DNA of 6,994 bases from Robiginitomaculum sp. (GCA_002733485.1 NVVU01000022.1:23643-30636); one strand, 5' to 3'; counted from the stretch's first letter, positions 1-6,284 are shown. A program made the numbers and translations. The notes: generated from the sequence alone by a model not told the origin.

Positions 1-629
1 AGCTGCCCTCAAATGCCAGCACAGTGATGCGGGTACTGGCACCGGATGCGCCGGGGCTATTTGCCAAAATCTGTGGGGCGGTGTGCATTGCTGGTGGCAA
101 TATTGCCGGGGCACGGATTTTTACTACTGATGACGGGCGCGCCTTTGATGTGTTCTATATTCAGGACCGTGAGGGCCAGCCCTTTGGCCATAATAACCCT
201 CGGGCTTTGGCACGGCTAAAAACACTGGCCGACGAGGTTCTGGGTGGCAAGCCTTTGCCGAATGCTCGCCCGGTGCGAACCTCACGTCGCTCCAGCGCCT
301 TTACCGTGGTTCCCTCGGTGGTTTTCGATAATGAGGCCTCGACCCATCAAAGCGTCATTGAAACCAGTGGTCGGGACCGGCAGGGACTGTTGTACGATCT
401 GGCACAGGTATTGTGGCAAAGTCGTCTCAGCATTCATTCGGCCCATATTGCCACTTATGGTGCCCGCGCGGTGGATGTCTTTTATGTTCACGAACAAGAT
501 GGCCAAAAAATCACCAGCACCCGGCGGCGCAATGCTCTTGGGGTAAAATTAAGAGACATGCTGCAAGATCGCCATCAGGAAAACCCGGCGGGTAATTTTG
601 AATCGGCGGTGATGAGCGAGCGCCAATGA
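1..629 (+). CDS. glnD: [Protein-PII] uridylyltransferase / uridylyl-removing enzyme GlnD, C-terminal end (5' partial)
   Basis: GlnD uridylylates and de-uridylylates PII proteins in the cytoplasm according to glutamine level, so it is the top sensor of the nitrogen cascade. Only the last 208 residues are visible. The frame is open from base 3 to the window edge, so the gene begins upstream and the GTG/ATG at 24-29 are internal codons. Two tandem ACT domains, which sense glutamine in this family, are readable. The first contains VLAPDAPGLFAKI and, further on, GARIFTTDDGRAFDVFYIQD; the second contains SGRDRQGLLYDLAQVL and ARAVDVFYVHEQDG. The nucleotidyltransferase and HD domains must lie upstream and are not seen. 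A short polar tail ends in SERQ. The TGA stop overlaps the murJ start as ATGA, so the two genes are probably translationally coupled. The assignment is firm because the paired ACT arrangement and motif wording are typical of GlnD. Confidence 0.95.
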   Translation, partial: LPSNASTVMRVLAPDAPGLFAKICGAVCIAGGNIAGARIFTTDDGRAFDVFYIQDREGQPFGHNNPRALARLKTLADEVLGGKPLPNARPVRTSRRSSAFTVVPSVVFDNEASTHQSVIETSGRDRQGLLYDLAQVLWQSRLSIHSAHIATYGARAVDVFYVHEQDGQKITSTRRRNALGVKLRDMLQDRHQENPAGNFESAVMSERQ

Positions 630-2167
630 AACTTTTCAAAAATTCTCTTGTTATTGGCGGTTTTACCCTGATCAGCCGCTTGCTGGGCTTTGTCCGCGAA
701 ATCCTCATGGCCAACGTGTTTGGCTCAGGCCCAATGGCCAATGCTTTTGTGGTGGCGTTTCGCTTTCCTAATCTGTTTCGCCGCTGGTTTGCTGAAGGGG
801 CGTTTAATTCCGCCTTTGTGCCACTTTATGCTGGCAGACTAGAGAGCGATGGACAGGACGCCGCCGATCAGTTTGCCCGTGAAGCCCTGTCCGTTTTGCT
901 GACATCTTTGCTGATCCTGATGCTGGTCAGTGAACTGGCCATGCCCTGGATCATGCGTGTCATGGCCCCCGGTTTTTTGCAGGAACCCGGCCTGTTTGCC
1001 AAAACCGTGCTCTTCGCCCAGATCACCATGCCGTACATTTTGTTTATGTCGCTGACCGCTATGCTGAGCGGGATTTTGAATGCGCATTTGCGCTTTGCCG
1101 CCGCAGCATCGGCCCCCATCATTCTTAACATCGTGCTGGTATCCATCCTGCTGAGCAGCCCGGCCGAACCGGCGGTGGCGGCCCTTCGCCTCAGCATTGG
1201 CGTTGGCGTGTCAGGGCTGTTGCAGGTGGTGGTGGTGGCGCTCGGGTGCCGCCATATCGGCATTAAACTGGGGCTGGTGCGCCCGCGCCTCACCCCCGGC
1301 GTGCGCCGCCTGATCACGCTGGGGGTGCCAGGCGCCATTGCCGCCGGTGTGGTGCAAATCAATCTGGTGGTGGGGCAGGTTTTTGCCAGCTTTCAGGAAG
1401 GAGCCGTAGCTTGGCTTTATTATGCCGATCGGCTTTATCAATTGCCATTGGGGGTGGTGGGTATCGCCATGGGGGTGGCACTTCTTCCCGGCCTGTCACG
1501 TCAGGTGCGCGGCGGCGATGAAAAGGGCGCCGCCGAGACTTTGAACGAAGCGCTGGTGCTCTCCGCCGTCCTGACCTTGCCCGCAGCCATCGCGCTGGGG
1601 GTGTTGCCGGTTTATTTTATTGAAGGGGTGTTTTTACACGGAGCCTTCACCAACCAGGATGCCATGGCAACCGGCCATGCTCTGATGGCCTATGCGTTCG
1701 GCCTGCCATCTTTTATCATGATCAAGGTGTTTGCGCCCGGGTATTTTGCCCGTGAAAACACTAAAACCCCCATGCAATTTGCCGCCCTTTCCATGCTCGT
1801 CAATGTTTCGCTGGGGGCGGCCCTGTTTTTCTCCATTGGCTTTGTTGGTTTGGCCATCGCCACCAGTGTTGCCGGCTGGGTGAACGCGCTGGCGCTGGGC
1901 ATCGGATTATGGCGCCATGGGCACTTTGTGCCGGACCGGGCGCTGGCCTCGCGTCTGTTGCGCCTGCTTTTGGCCGCCATCGTCATGGGCTTTGCCCTGA
2001 TGGTATTGGCGGAACCCTTGCGCACGGCCCTGAACACGATGCCGTTTTATCGCCTGCTGAGTGCGGTGTCAGTGGCCATAATCGGGGTGCTGGTATTTGC
2101 GCTGGCGGCGCTAATGACCCGGGCAGTCCAGCTGCACGAGATCAAATCATTGCTGCGCCGTTCTTGA
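626..2167 (+). CDS. murJ: Lipid II flippase MurJ (MviN family)
   Basis: MurJ is an inner-membrane MOP-superfamily flippase that moves undecaprenyl-linked lipid II to the periplasmic face for peptidoglycan assembly. The 513-residue length matches the family (about 510-530), and the protein is a series of hydrophobic segments consistent with the usual 14 helices. The N-terminus aligns without gaps to E. coli MurJ: SRLLGFVRE holds R18 and R24, PNLFRRWFAEGAF holds R52/R53, and YYADRL holds R269, equivalent to E. coli R270. At residue 39, where E. coli has Asp in the central cavity, this protein has Asn (codon AAT, 740-742), and residue 25 is Glu rather than Asp. The start is fixed by the ATGA overlap with glnD and by the family N-terminus; the Shine-Dalgarno upstream is weak (GAGCGAG inside glnD), which suits translational coupling. 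A glnD-murJ-trpS order is familiar in Alphaproteobacteria. Confidence 0.96.
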   Translation: MKLFKNSLVIGGFTLISRLLGFVREILMANVFGSGPMANAFVVAFRFPNLFRRWFAEGAFNSAFVPLYAGRLESDGQDAADQFAREALSVLLTSLLILMLVSELAMPWIMRVMAPGFLQEPGLFAKTVLFAQITMPYILFMSLTAMLSGILNAHLRFAAAASAPIILNIVLVSILLSSPAEPAVAALRLSIGVGVSGLLQVVVVALGCRHIGIKLGLVRPRLTPGVRRLITLGVPGAIAAGVVQINLVVGQVFASFQEGAVAWLYYADRLYQLPLGVVGIAMGVALLPGLSRQVRGGDEKGAAETLNEALVLSAVLTLPAAIALGVLPVYFIEGVFLHGAFTNQDAMATGHALMAYAFGLPSFIMIKVFAPGYFARENTKTPMQFAALSMLVNVSLGAALFFSIGFVGLAIATSVAGWVNALALGIGLWRHGHFVPDRALASRLLRLLLAAIVMGFALMVLAEPLRTALNTMPFYRLLSAVSVAIIGVLVFALAALMTRAVQLHEIKSLLRRS

Positions 2168-2220
2168 CCTGACCCAAGTCCTTGGTTACGCCGCATTAAA
2201 CTTAAAGAAAAGCGGACACC

Positions 2221-3252
2221 ATGAGCACACCATCAACACCTTATCGCGGCCCGGAGCGGGTTTTTTCCGGCGTGCAACCCACCGGGGCGCTGCACCTTGG
2301 TAATTATCTGGGGGCGTTGAAAAAGTTCGTCGCTCTGCAGGACACCCATGATTGTGTGTTTTGCGTTGTGGATTTGCACGCCATCACCGTGCCGCAAGAC
2401 CCCAAAACACTGGCCGATAATACCCGCAAAATCACCGCCGCTTTTCTGGCCGCCGGGCTGGACCCCAAAAAGGCGGTAATTTTTGTGCAAAGTGCCGTGC
2501 GCGCCCATAGCGAGCTGGCTTGGGTTTTTAATTGTTCGGCGCGCATGGGCTGGCTGGAACGCATGACCCAGTTCAAGGACAAAGCCGGCAAGGACAAGGA
2601 ACGCGCATCGGTTGGCCTGTTTGCCTATCCGGTGCTGCAGGCAGCCGATATTCTGGCATACAAGGCCACCCATGTGCCGGTGGGCGAGGACCAGAAACAG
2701 CATTTGGAGCTTTCGCGCGATATTGCCGAGCGCTTTAACCGCGATTATGACGCGCCGGGTTTTTTCCCGCTACCGGAACCGCTGATCAAAGGGCCGGGCG
2801 CGCGGATTATGAGTTTGAAAGACGGAACAAGAAAAATGTCCAAATCGGACCCCTCGGATCTGTCGCGTATTAATCTGGAAGACGATGCGGACTCCATTGC
2901 CCGCAAAATTAAAAAGGCTCGAACCGACCCCGAGCCTTTGCCCGACAGTTTGGACGAACTAAAAGGCAGAGACGGCGCCGCCAATCTGGTGGGCATATAT
3001 GCGGCACTCGCCGGGATCAGTGATCAGGCGGTTCTGGATCAGTATGCCGGTCAGGGCTTTGGAGCCTTTAAACCGAAGCTGGCCGAACTGACCGTCAATG
3101 CCATAACCCCCATTGGGCAAGAACTGGCCCGGGTGAATGCCGACCCGGCACAGATTGACGCCGTGCTGAAAGATGGGGCAGAACGGGCCAGCGCCATTGC
3201 CGCGCCCATTATGGAAGACGTGCGTCGTATTATCGGCTTTTGGGGCGCTTAA
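2221..3252 (+). CDS. trpS: Tryptophanyl-tRNA synthetase (class I)
   Basis: TrpS charges tRNA-Trp with tryptophan using ATP, in the cytoplasm. The 343-residue protein has the class I Rossmann fold signatures. The HIGH-type motif lies in TGALHLGNYLGA at residues 21-32, with H25-L-G-N28. KMSKS is at residues 205-209. The substrate-binding region YPVLQAADIL is at 136-145, followed by GEDQ at 155-158, and MTQFKDK is at 115-121. The length is normal for bacterial TrpRS (about 330-350). The ATG at 2221 is followed by a short polar leader before FSGVQPTG, as in many alphaproteobacterial homologues. Upstream there is only a modest ribosome site (GCGGA at 2212-2216). The 53-nt gap after murJ shows no convincing terminator, so read-through from murJ is plausible. 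No key residue is missing, and it is the only trpS in view. Confidence 0.97.
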   Translation: MSTPSTPYRGPERVFSGVQPTGALHLGNYLGALKKFVALQDTHDCVFCVVDLHAITVPQDPKTLADNTRKITAAFLAAGLDPKKAVIFVQSAVRAHSELAWVFNCSARMGWLERMTQFKDKAGKDKERASVGLFAYPVLQAADILAYKATHVPVGEDQKQHLELSRDIAERFNRDYDAPGFFPLPEPLIKGPGARIMSLKDGTRKMSKSDPSDLSRINLEDDADSIARKIKKARTDPEPLPDSLDELKGRDGAANLVGIYAALAGISDQAVLDQYAGQGFGAFKPKLAELTVNAITPIGQELARVNADPAQIDAVLKDGAERASAIAAPIMEDVRRIIGFWGA

Positions 3253-3261
3253 CGCCCATAT

Positions 3262-3268
3262 AAGGGGA
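3262..3268 (+). promoter_or_regulatory. Ribosome binding site of the SDR gene
   Basis: AAGGGGA lies 5 nt before the ATG at 3274, inside the 21-nt gap after trpS. It is one of the better Shine-Dalgarno sequences in the window and supports this start. The gap is too short for a separate promoter and terminator, so the gene is probably co-transcribed with trpS. Confidence 0.7.
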
Positions 3269-3273
3269 AAATT

Positions 3274-4161
3274 ATGAGCCTTTCTGGAAAGACTATCTTT
3301 ATCACCGGGGCCAGCCGGGGCATCGGCCTGGCCATTGCCAAAAAATGCGCCGCTGATGGAGCCAATATTGTCATTGCGGCCAAATCTGCTGAGCCGCACC
3401 CCAGCCTGCCGGGCACCATCTATACCGCCGCTGATGAGGTCCGCGCCGCCGGGGGCGAAGCTTTGCCACTGGTGTGCGATATTCGTTTTGAAGATCAGGT
3501 CGAGGACGCCGTGGCCAAGGCGGTCAGTACCTTTGGCGGCATTGATATTCTGGTCAATAATGCCTCGGCTATTTTTCCGCGTGGCGTGCTGGATACGCCG
3601 ATGAAGCGTTTTGATTTGATGCACCAGGTGAATATGCGCGGCACCTATCTGACCACACAAAAATGCCTGCCACACCTTCTGAGGGCGCAAAATCCCCATG
3701 TGTTGATGCTGTCACCACCGCTGGACATGCAGGAAAAATGGTTTGCCCCGCATACCGCCTATTCCATGGCCAAGTTTGGCATGAGCCTGTGCGTGCTGGG
3801 CATGGCGGGCGAGTTCAGGGATGAGGGCGTAGCCTTTAATGCGCTCTGGCCGCGCACTGCCATCGCTACGGCTGCCATTGCCAATATTCTGGCCGGCGAA
3901 GAGGGTATGAAAATGTGCCGCACGCCGCAGATTCTGGCCGATGCCGCCTATATGATTTTCACGCAGAATGCCCGCGAATTTTCCGGTAATTTCCTGATTG
4001 ATGACACCTTCCTTTTTGAGCATGGTGTCACCGATTTCACCCCCTATCTGATGGACCCGGAACAACCCTTATTGCCAGATTTTTTCGTGCCCGAAGAAGG
4101 GTATCCGGCCCCGCCCGGGGTTAAAGTACTGGATGTGCAATTGGGTCATGATGGGTCTTAG
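3274..4161 (+). CDS. Short-chain dehydrogenase/reductase, HSDL2-like
   Basis: This is a cytosolic NAD(P)-dependent oxidoreductase of the classical SDR fold. The cofactor motif TGASRGIG is at residues 11-18 and NNAS at 95-98, a variant of NNAG. The catalytic set is N120 (in VNMRG), S147, Y163 and K167 (YSMAK). The wording around the active site (LSPPL, AYSMAKFGMSLCVLGMAGEF, NALWPRTAI) resembles the hydroxysteroid dehydrogenase-like 2 (HSDL2) group rather than FabG. The tail FFVPEEGYPAPPG is also usual for that group. Human HSDL2 carries an extra C-terminal sterol-carrier domain, which is absent here: 295 residues is the SDR domain alone. The substrate is unknown; fatty-acyl or sterol-like lipids are possible but unproven. 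The TAG stop is immediately followed by the ATG of the HDAC-like gene, suggesting coupled expression. Confidence 0.9.
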   Translation: MSLSGKTIFITGASRGIGLAIAKKCAADGANIVIAAKSAEPHPSLPGTIYTAADEVRAAGGEALPLVCDIRFEDQVEDAVAKAVSTFGGIDILVNNASAIFPRGVLDTPMKRFDLMHQVNMRGTYLTTQKCLPHLLRAQNPHVLMLSPPLDMQEKWFAPHTAYSMAKFGMSLCVLGMAGEFRDEGVAFNALWPRTAIATAAIANILAGEEGMKMCRTPQILADAAYMIFTQNAREFSGNFLIDDTFLFEHGVTDFTPYLMDPEQPLLPDFFVPEEGYPAPPGVKVLDVQLGHDGS

Positions 4162-5088
4162 ATGAAGACCGCCCTTTTCAGTCACACCGATTGCCTGAAG
4201 CATGTGGAAATTCCGGGCCATGCGGAACAGCGCGCCCGCCTGACCGCCGTGCTGGATGCACTGCGCGCCGCGGATCTGAACCTTTTGGAACAAGACGCGC
4301 CCCTGGCCAAACGTGAAGACCTGCTCAGGGTTCATAACAAGGGTTATGTGGATCAGATCCTTGATAATGTCCCCCTTGAAGGCTGGAAACAACTGGACCC
4401 CGATACCGCGCAAAGCCCGGGTTCTGCCCTCGCCGCTTTGCGCGCCGCCGGGGCGGTAATCGCCGCCGTGGATGGGGTTGTGGCCGGTGATTTTAAGCGC
4501 GCCTTTTGCGCCGTGCGTCCGCCGGGCCACCACGCTCGCCCCGGAACCGCCATGGGGTTTTGCCTGTTTAACAGTGTCGCCATTGCCGCCAAATATGCCC
4601 GCGACGTTCATGGCCTGGCCCGTGTGGCGGTGGTGGATTTTGATGTGCATCATGGCAATGGCACCCAGGAAATGTTTTGGGATGAACCCGGCCTTTTCTA
4701 CGCGTCAATACATCAGGAAGGCTTTTATCCCGGCACCGGCAAAGCGGATGAACGTGGTAAGCGGGGCCGCATCATCAATGCCCCCTTGCCCGCCGGCACG
4801 GATGGGGCCGGGTGGCGGCAGGCTTATGAGGATCACATCCACCCGGCCTTGCAGGGCTTTGCACCGGAACTGGTATTGCTCTCGACAGGCTTTGACGGCC
4901 ATAGGGACGACCCATTGGCACAGTTTAATCTGCGCAGCGCCGATTTTGCCTGGATTACTGACAAGTTGGTTGATCTGGCGAAGGAAACTGCAAACGGGCG
5001 GGTTGTATCCGTGCTTGAGGGCGGTTACGACTTGGCAGCGTTGGGCCGGTGCTGCGCAGCGCATGTAAGGGCGCTGGGCAAGGCATGA
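4162..5088 (+). CDS. Histone deacetylase superfamily protein (bacterial class II HDAC/AcuC/Aph-like zinc amidohydrolase)
   Basis: This predicted zinc-dependent deacetylase belongs to the arginase/deacetylase fold. Bacterial members act on acetylated small molecules (polyamines, short amides) or acetyl-lysine; the substrate here cannot be told. Visible motifs are RPPGHH at residues 119-124 with the paired catalytic histidines H123/H124, and VVDFDVHHGNGT with zinc ligands D161 and H163. The third zinc ligand, D245, lies in GFDGHRDDPL, and the transition-state tyrosine is Y289 in EGGYD. All catalytic residues are present, so it should be active. The N-terminal motif, often PGHPERP in relatives, reads PGHAEQRARL. 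The 308-residue length is typical. The start codon directly follows the SDR stop with no clear ribosome site, so translation probably depends on coupling. An HDAC-like gene upstream of xseB is a recurring alphaproteobacterial arrangement. Confidence 0.93.
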   Translation: MKTALFSHTDCLKHVEIPGHAEQRARLTAVLDALRAADLNLLEQDAPLAKREDLLRVHNKGYVDQILDNVPLEGWKQLDPDTAQSPGSALAALRAAGAVIAAVDGVVAGDFKRAFCAVRPPGHHARPGTAMGFCLFNSVAIAAKYARDVHGLARVAVVDFDVHHGNGTQEMFWDEPGLFYASIHQEGFYPGTGKADERGKRGRIINAPLPAGTDGAGWRQAYEDHIHPALQGFAPELVLLSTGFDGHRDDPLAQFNLRSADFAWITDKLVDLAKETANGRVVSVLEGGYDLAALGRCCAAHVRALGKA

Positions 5089-5120
5089 GGGGTTTATCGC
5101 GTCGGGCAGAAGAGCACCCC

Positions 5121-5125
5121 AGGGA
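5121..5125 (+). promoter_or_regulatory. Ribosome binding site of the histidine phosphatase gene
   Basis: AGGGA stands 6 nt before the ATG at 5132. It favours this start over the in-frame GTG further in (near 5199), which would begin almost at the RHG motif and lacks a comparable site. Confidence 0.55.
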
Positions 5126-5131
5126 AACAGC

Positions 5132-5761
5132 ATGACACAATCATCAGGTGCCAGCGCGCATGCATCACCGTCTTCGGACAGGCGAAGCGGCTCCATTGTG
5201 CTGGCCCGCCATGGTCGTCCCGACACTGATAAATCCCACTGGATCGATTCCAGGGGCTATTATAAATGGTGGTGCGGCTATGATGAAAGCGGCCTGGACC
5301 TTAGCTCACCACCACCACAAAACCTGCTCGATGTTGCCAAACAGACCCAACACATCTTTGCCAGTGATTTGCGCCGCTCACAGGAAACTGCCGCCGCCGT
5401 TGCCGATGGCAAGCCGGTTGCGTATGACCCGGTTTTTACCGAAGCTCCTTTGCCGCCGCCGCCGTTTCCGTCCTTCATTCGCATGCGCCCGCCCATGTGG
5501 GATGTCTGGTCGCGCAGTCTGTGGTGGCTGGGCTATTCAGGCGGATTTGAAAGCCGGGCAAGGGCCGAAACCCGGGCCTTTGCCGCCGTGGACAAAATTG
5601 ATCCGCTGGCCCGGGCTGGCGATAACGTTCTGGTATGTGCCCATGGCTGGTTTAACCGCATGATGCGGCCCGCCCTGGTGGCCAATGGCTGGAATTGCGT
5701 ATATGACGGGCGGGATGATTATTGGTCATTTCGGCGCTATGAACGCGTCGACGGTCACTGA
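5132..5761 (+). CDS. Histidine phosphatase family protein (RHG / phosphoglycerate-mutase-like)
   Basis: This is a member of histidine phosphatase superfamily branch 1. These enzymes form a phosphohistidine intermediate, and substrates range from sugar phosphates to phosphoproteins. The RHG motif is in LARHGRP with R26, H27 (nucleophile) and G28. A phosphate-pocket arginine is R82 in SDLRRSQETA, the likely proton donor is E104 in TEAPLP, and the second histidine is H171 in CAHGWFNRMM. All the core residues are therefore present. At 209 residues it is of normal size. Odd points are a Ser/Ala-rich leader of about 20 residues before the first strand, a proline run (PLPPPPFP) at 106-113 and an aromatic stretch (MWDVWSRSLWWLGY) at 122-135, which may form a substrate lid. 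It lies 43 nt after the HDAC-like gene and 13 nt before xseB, so it is probably in the same operon. The substrate is unknown. Confidence 0.88.
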   Translation: MTQSSGASAHASPSSDRRSGSIVLARHGRPDTDKSHWIDSRGYYKWWCGYDESGLDLSSPPPQNLLDVAKQTQHIFASDLRRSQETAAAVADGKPVAYDPVFTEAPLPPPPFPSFIRMRPPMWDVWSRSLWWLGYSGGFESRARAETRAFAAVDKIDPLARAGDNVLVCAHGWFNRMMRPALVANGWNCVYDGRDDYWSFRRYERVDGH

Positions 5762-5765
5762 TAAT

Positions 5766-5769
5766 GGAG
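5766..5769 (+). promoter_or_regulatory. Ribosome binding site deciding the xseB start
   Basis: GGAG is 5 nt before the ATG at 5775. The frame stays open upstream to an ATG at 5685, but that extension lies inside the phosphatase gene and is unlike XseB. The site and the family N-terminus both point to 5775. Confidence 0.7.
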
Positions 5770-5774
5770 TCATC

Positions 5775-6017
5775 ATGACATCTGCAAAGAAAATTGAGGA
5801 TCTGAACTTTGAAACGGCTCTGGAAGAGCTGGAAAAAATTGTTCAGAAACTGGAAAGCGGTGAGGTAGAGCTGGAACAATCCATCACCATGTATGAACGA
5901 GGCGCCGCATTAAAGGCCCATTGCGAGGGCAAGTTGAAAGCCGCCAAACTGAAAATTGAGAAAATCGTACTGGATGCCGATGGCAAAGTCGGTACAGAAC
6001 CAGCAAAGATCGACTAG
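5775..6017 (+). CDS. xseB: Exodeoxyribonuclease VII small subunit
   Basis: XseB is the small subunit of exonuclease VII. Several copies bind one XseA large subunit to form the single-strand DNA exonuclease used in repair. The 80-residue protein shows the whole conserved domain: NFETALEELEKIVQKLESGE at residues 11-30, then VELEQSITMYERGAALKAHC at 31-50, followed by a Lys-rich helix. These form the long amphipathic helices of the family. The length fits the usual 70-85 residues. XseA is not in this window. The last codon is GAC (Asp80), and the stop is TAG at 6015-6017. If the adjacent repeat element is an insertion into TA, the G of that stop is the first base of the element and the original stop was TAA, leaving the protein unchanged. 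Confidence 0.96.
   Translation: MTSAKKIEDLNFETALEELEKIVQKLESGEVELEQSITMYERGAALKAHCEGKLKAAKLKIEKIVLDADGKVGTEPAKID
6015..6016 (+). repeat. TA, putative left copy of a target-site duplication
   Basis: The dinucleotide TA lies just outside the left inverted repeat, and a matching TA is found at 6281-6282 just outside the right one. Aligning the two ends from these TAs gives a gap-free terminal match. A 2-bp TA duplication is characteristic of IS630/Tc1-mariner-type insertion. Two bases are weak evidence on their own. Confidence 0.45.
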
Positions 6018-6044
6018 GGGCTAAACTCATTCAGATGATTGATT
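6017..6044 (+). repeat. Left terminal inverted repeat
   Basis: The left end of the putative element begins GGGGCTAAACTCATTCAGAT. Against the reverse complement of the right end it mismatches at positions 1, 4, 6, 18 and 22 of the first 24. After that the similarity continues with one single-base gap. The perfect core is AAACTCATTCA at 6023-6033. Confidence 0.75.
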
Positions 6045-6077
6045 TCACGAGGAGAGGTTTTTTGCTTAAACAGGAGA

Positions 6078-6148
6078 AAGGGCGCAGGAAATACGGTGTA
6101 TTTTCAAGGCATTTCGACGCCTTTAGGCAAAAAAAATACCTCGCCCTT
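6078..6148 (+). repeat. Long imperfect hairpin inside the element
   Basis: AAGGGCG at 6078-6084 pairs exactly with CGCCCTT at 6142-6148. After a one-base bulge, AGG at 6086-6088 pairs with CCT at 6139-6141. Further in, TATTTT (6099-6104) can pair with the A-run ending in AAAATA, and AAGGC (6106-6110) pairs with GCCTT (6119-6123) around an 8-nt loop. Read as RNA this would be one long stem with internal loops. It lacks the GC stem plus terminal U-run of an intrinsic terminator on the + strand. Confidence 0.6.
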
Positions 6149-6155
6149 CGGGTGC

Positions 6156-6245
6156 TATTCGGAGACGCCGCCTGTCGAAACCCAGCCTTGCAAAGGACAT
6201 TAGCCTTTGCTGCATTGGCTTTCTTCCATTCAACATCTCCGAATA
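6156..6245 (+). repeat. Internal inverted repeat TATTCGGAGAYG
   Basis: Bases 6156-6167 (TATTCGGAGACG) and the reverse complement of 6234-6245 (TATTCGGAGATG) match at 11 of 12 positions. The arms enclose the smaller hairpin at 6184-6220, so the right half of the element folds as a nested structure. In RNA the one mismatch can form a G-U or A-C type pair depending on the strand read. Confidence 0.6.
6184..6220 (+). repeat. Hairpin with 7-bp perfect stem
   Basis: GCAAAGG at 6190-6196 and CCTTTGC at 6204-6210 are perfectly complementary across a 7-nt loop. An outer AGCC (6184-6187) / GGCT (6217-6220) pair extends the stem after an asymmetric internal loop. No T-run follows immediately, so a terminator role is unlikely. 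Confidence 0.6.
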
Positions 6246-6252
6246 CCATGAA

Positions 6253-6280
6253 ATTAAACCATTTGAATGAGTTTGGACCT
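6253..6280 (-). repeat. Right terminal inverted repeat
   Basis: On the minus strand the right end reads AGGTCCAAACTCATTCAAAT and onward, the partner of the left repeat. It ends 4 bp before the ispA ATG, so the ispA ribosome-binding region (TTTGGACC on the + strand) lies within the repeat. Confidence 0.75.
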
Positions 6281-6282
6281 TA
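6281..6282 (+). repeat. TA, putative right copy of the target-site duplication
   Basis: This TA is directly outside the right inverted repeat and matches the TA at 6015-6016. Joining the two copies as one would give GACTAAAATGG at the xseB-ispA border. Confidence 0.45.
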
Positions 6283-6284
6283 AA

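Larger units (their letters stand above)
6017..6280. mobile_element. MITE-like non-autonomous element between xseB and ispA
   Basis: This 264-bp stretch fills the gap between xseB and ispA. Its two ends are imperfect inverted repeats: 19 of the outermost 24 positions match without gaps, and the core AAACTCATTCA is identical. TA is found at both outer borders. Inside are several nested inverted repeats, and there is no transposase-like protein. Deleting the stretch plus one TA rebuilds a tight junction, xseB-TAA-A-ATG-ispA. These traits fit a miniature inverted-repeat element that would be moved by a transposase encoded elsewhere, of the TA-targeting kind (inference). The base composition is more AT-rich than the neighbouring genes. 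The alternative is an old palindromic intergenic repeat or a structured regulatory leader of ispA. Copy number in the genome cannot be seen from one window. Confidence 0.6.

Noticed and set aside
24..29. GTG/ATG as a genuine start of a small two-ACT-domain protein
   Set aside because: The frame continues open to the window edge with ACT-like sequence before these codons, and the domains are those of the GlnD C-terminus.
2174..2186. Small inverted repeat CCAAG-TC-CTTGG after murJ
   Set aside because: A 5-bp stem with a 2-nt loop is sterically poor and has no following T-run, so it is not a credible terminator.
2164..2192. Possible sigma-70-type promoter before trpS (TTGACC, 17-bp spacer, TACGCC)
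   Set aside because: The -35-like hexamer is good, but the -10 candidate matches the consensus poorly, and the TTGACC overlaps the end of murJ. It is not strong enough to annotate.
2959..3699. Long minus-strand open frame (246 codons) spanning trpS and the SDR gene
   Set aside because: It lies opposite two well-identified genes, and its translation has no recognisable domain. Antisense open frames of this kind follow from the codon bias of the + strand genes.
4069..4653. Minus-strand open frame (194 codons) opposite the SDR/HDAC junction
   Set aside because: It is a shadow of two clear + strand enzymes with intact catalytic motifs and shows no family resemblance.
5089..5120. GGGGT ... ACCCC pairing in the gap between the HDAC-like and phosphatase genes
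   Set aside because: A five-base stem with a loop of more than 20 nt is expected by chance in GC-rich DNA, and there is no T-run.
5685..5774. Upstream in-frame extension of xseB
   Set aside because: These codons lie inside the phosphatase gene and do not resemble XseB; the GGAG site and family N-terminus fix the start at 5775.
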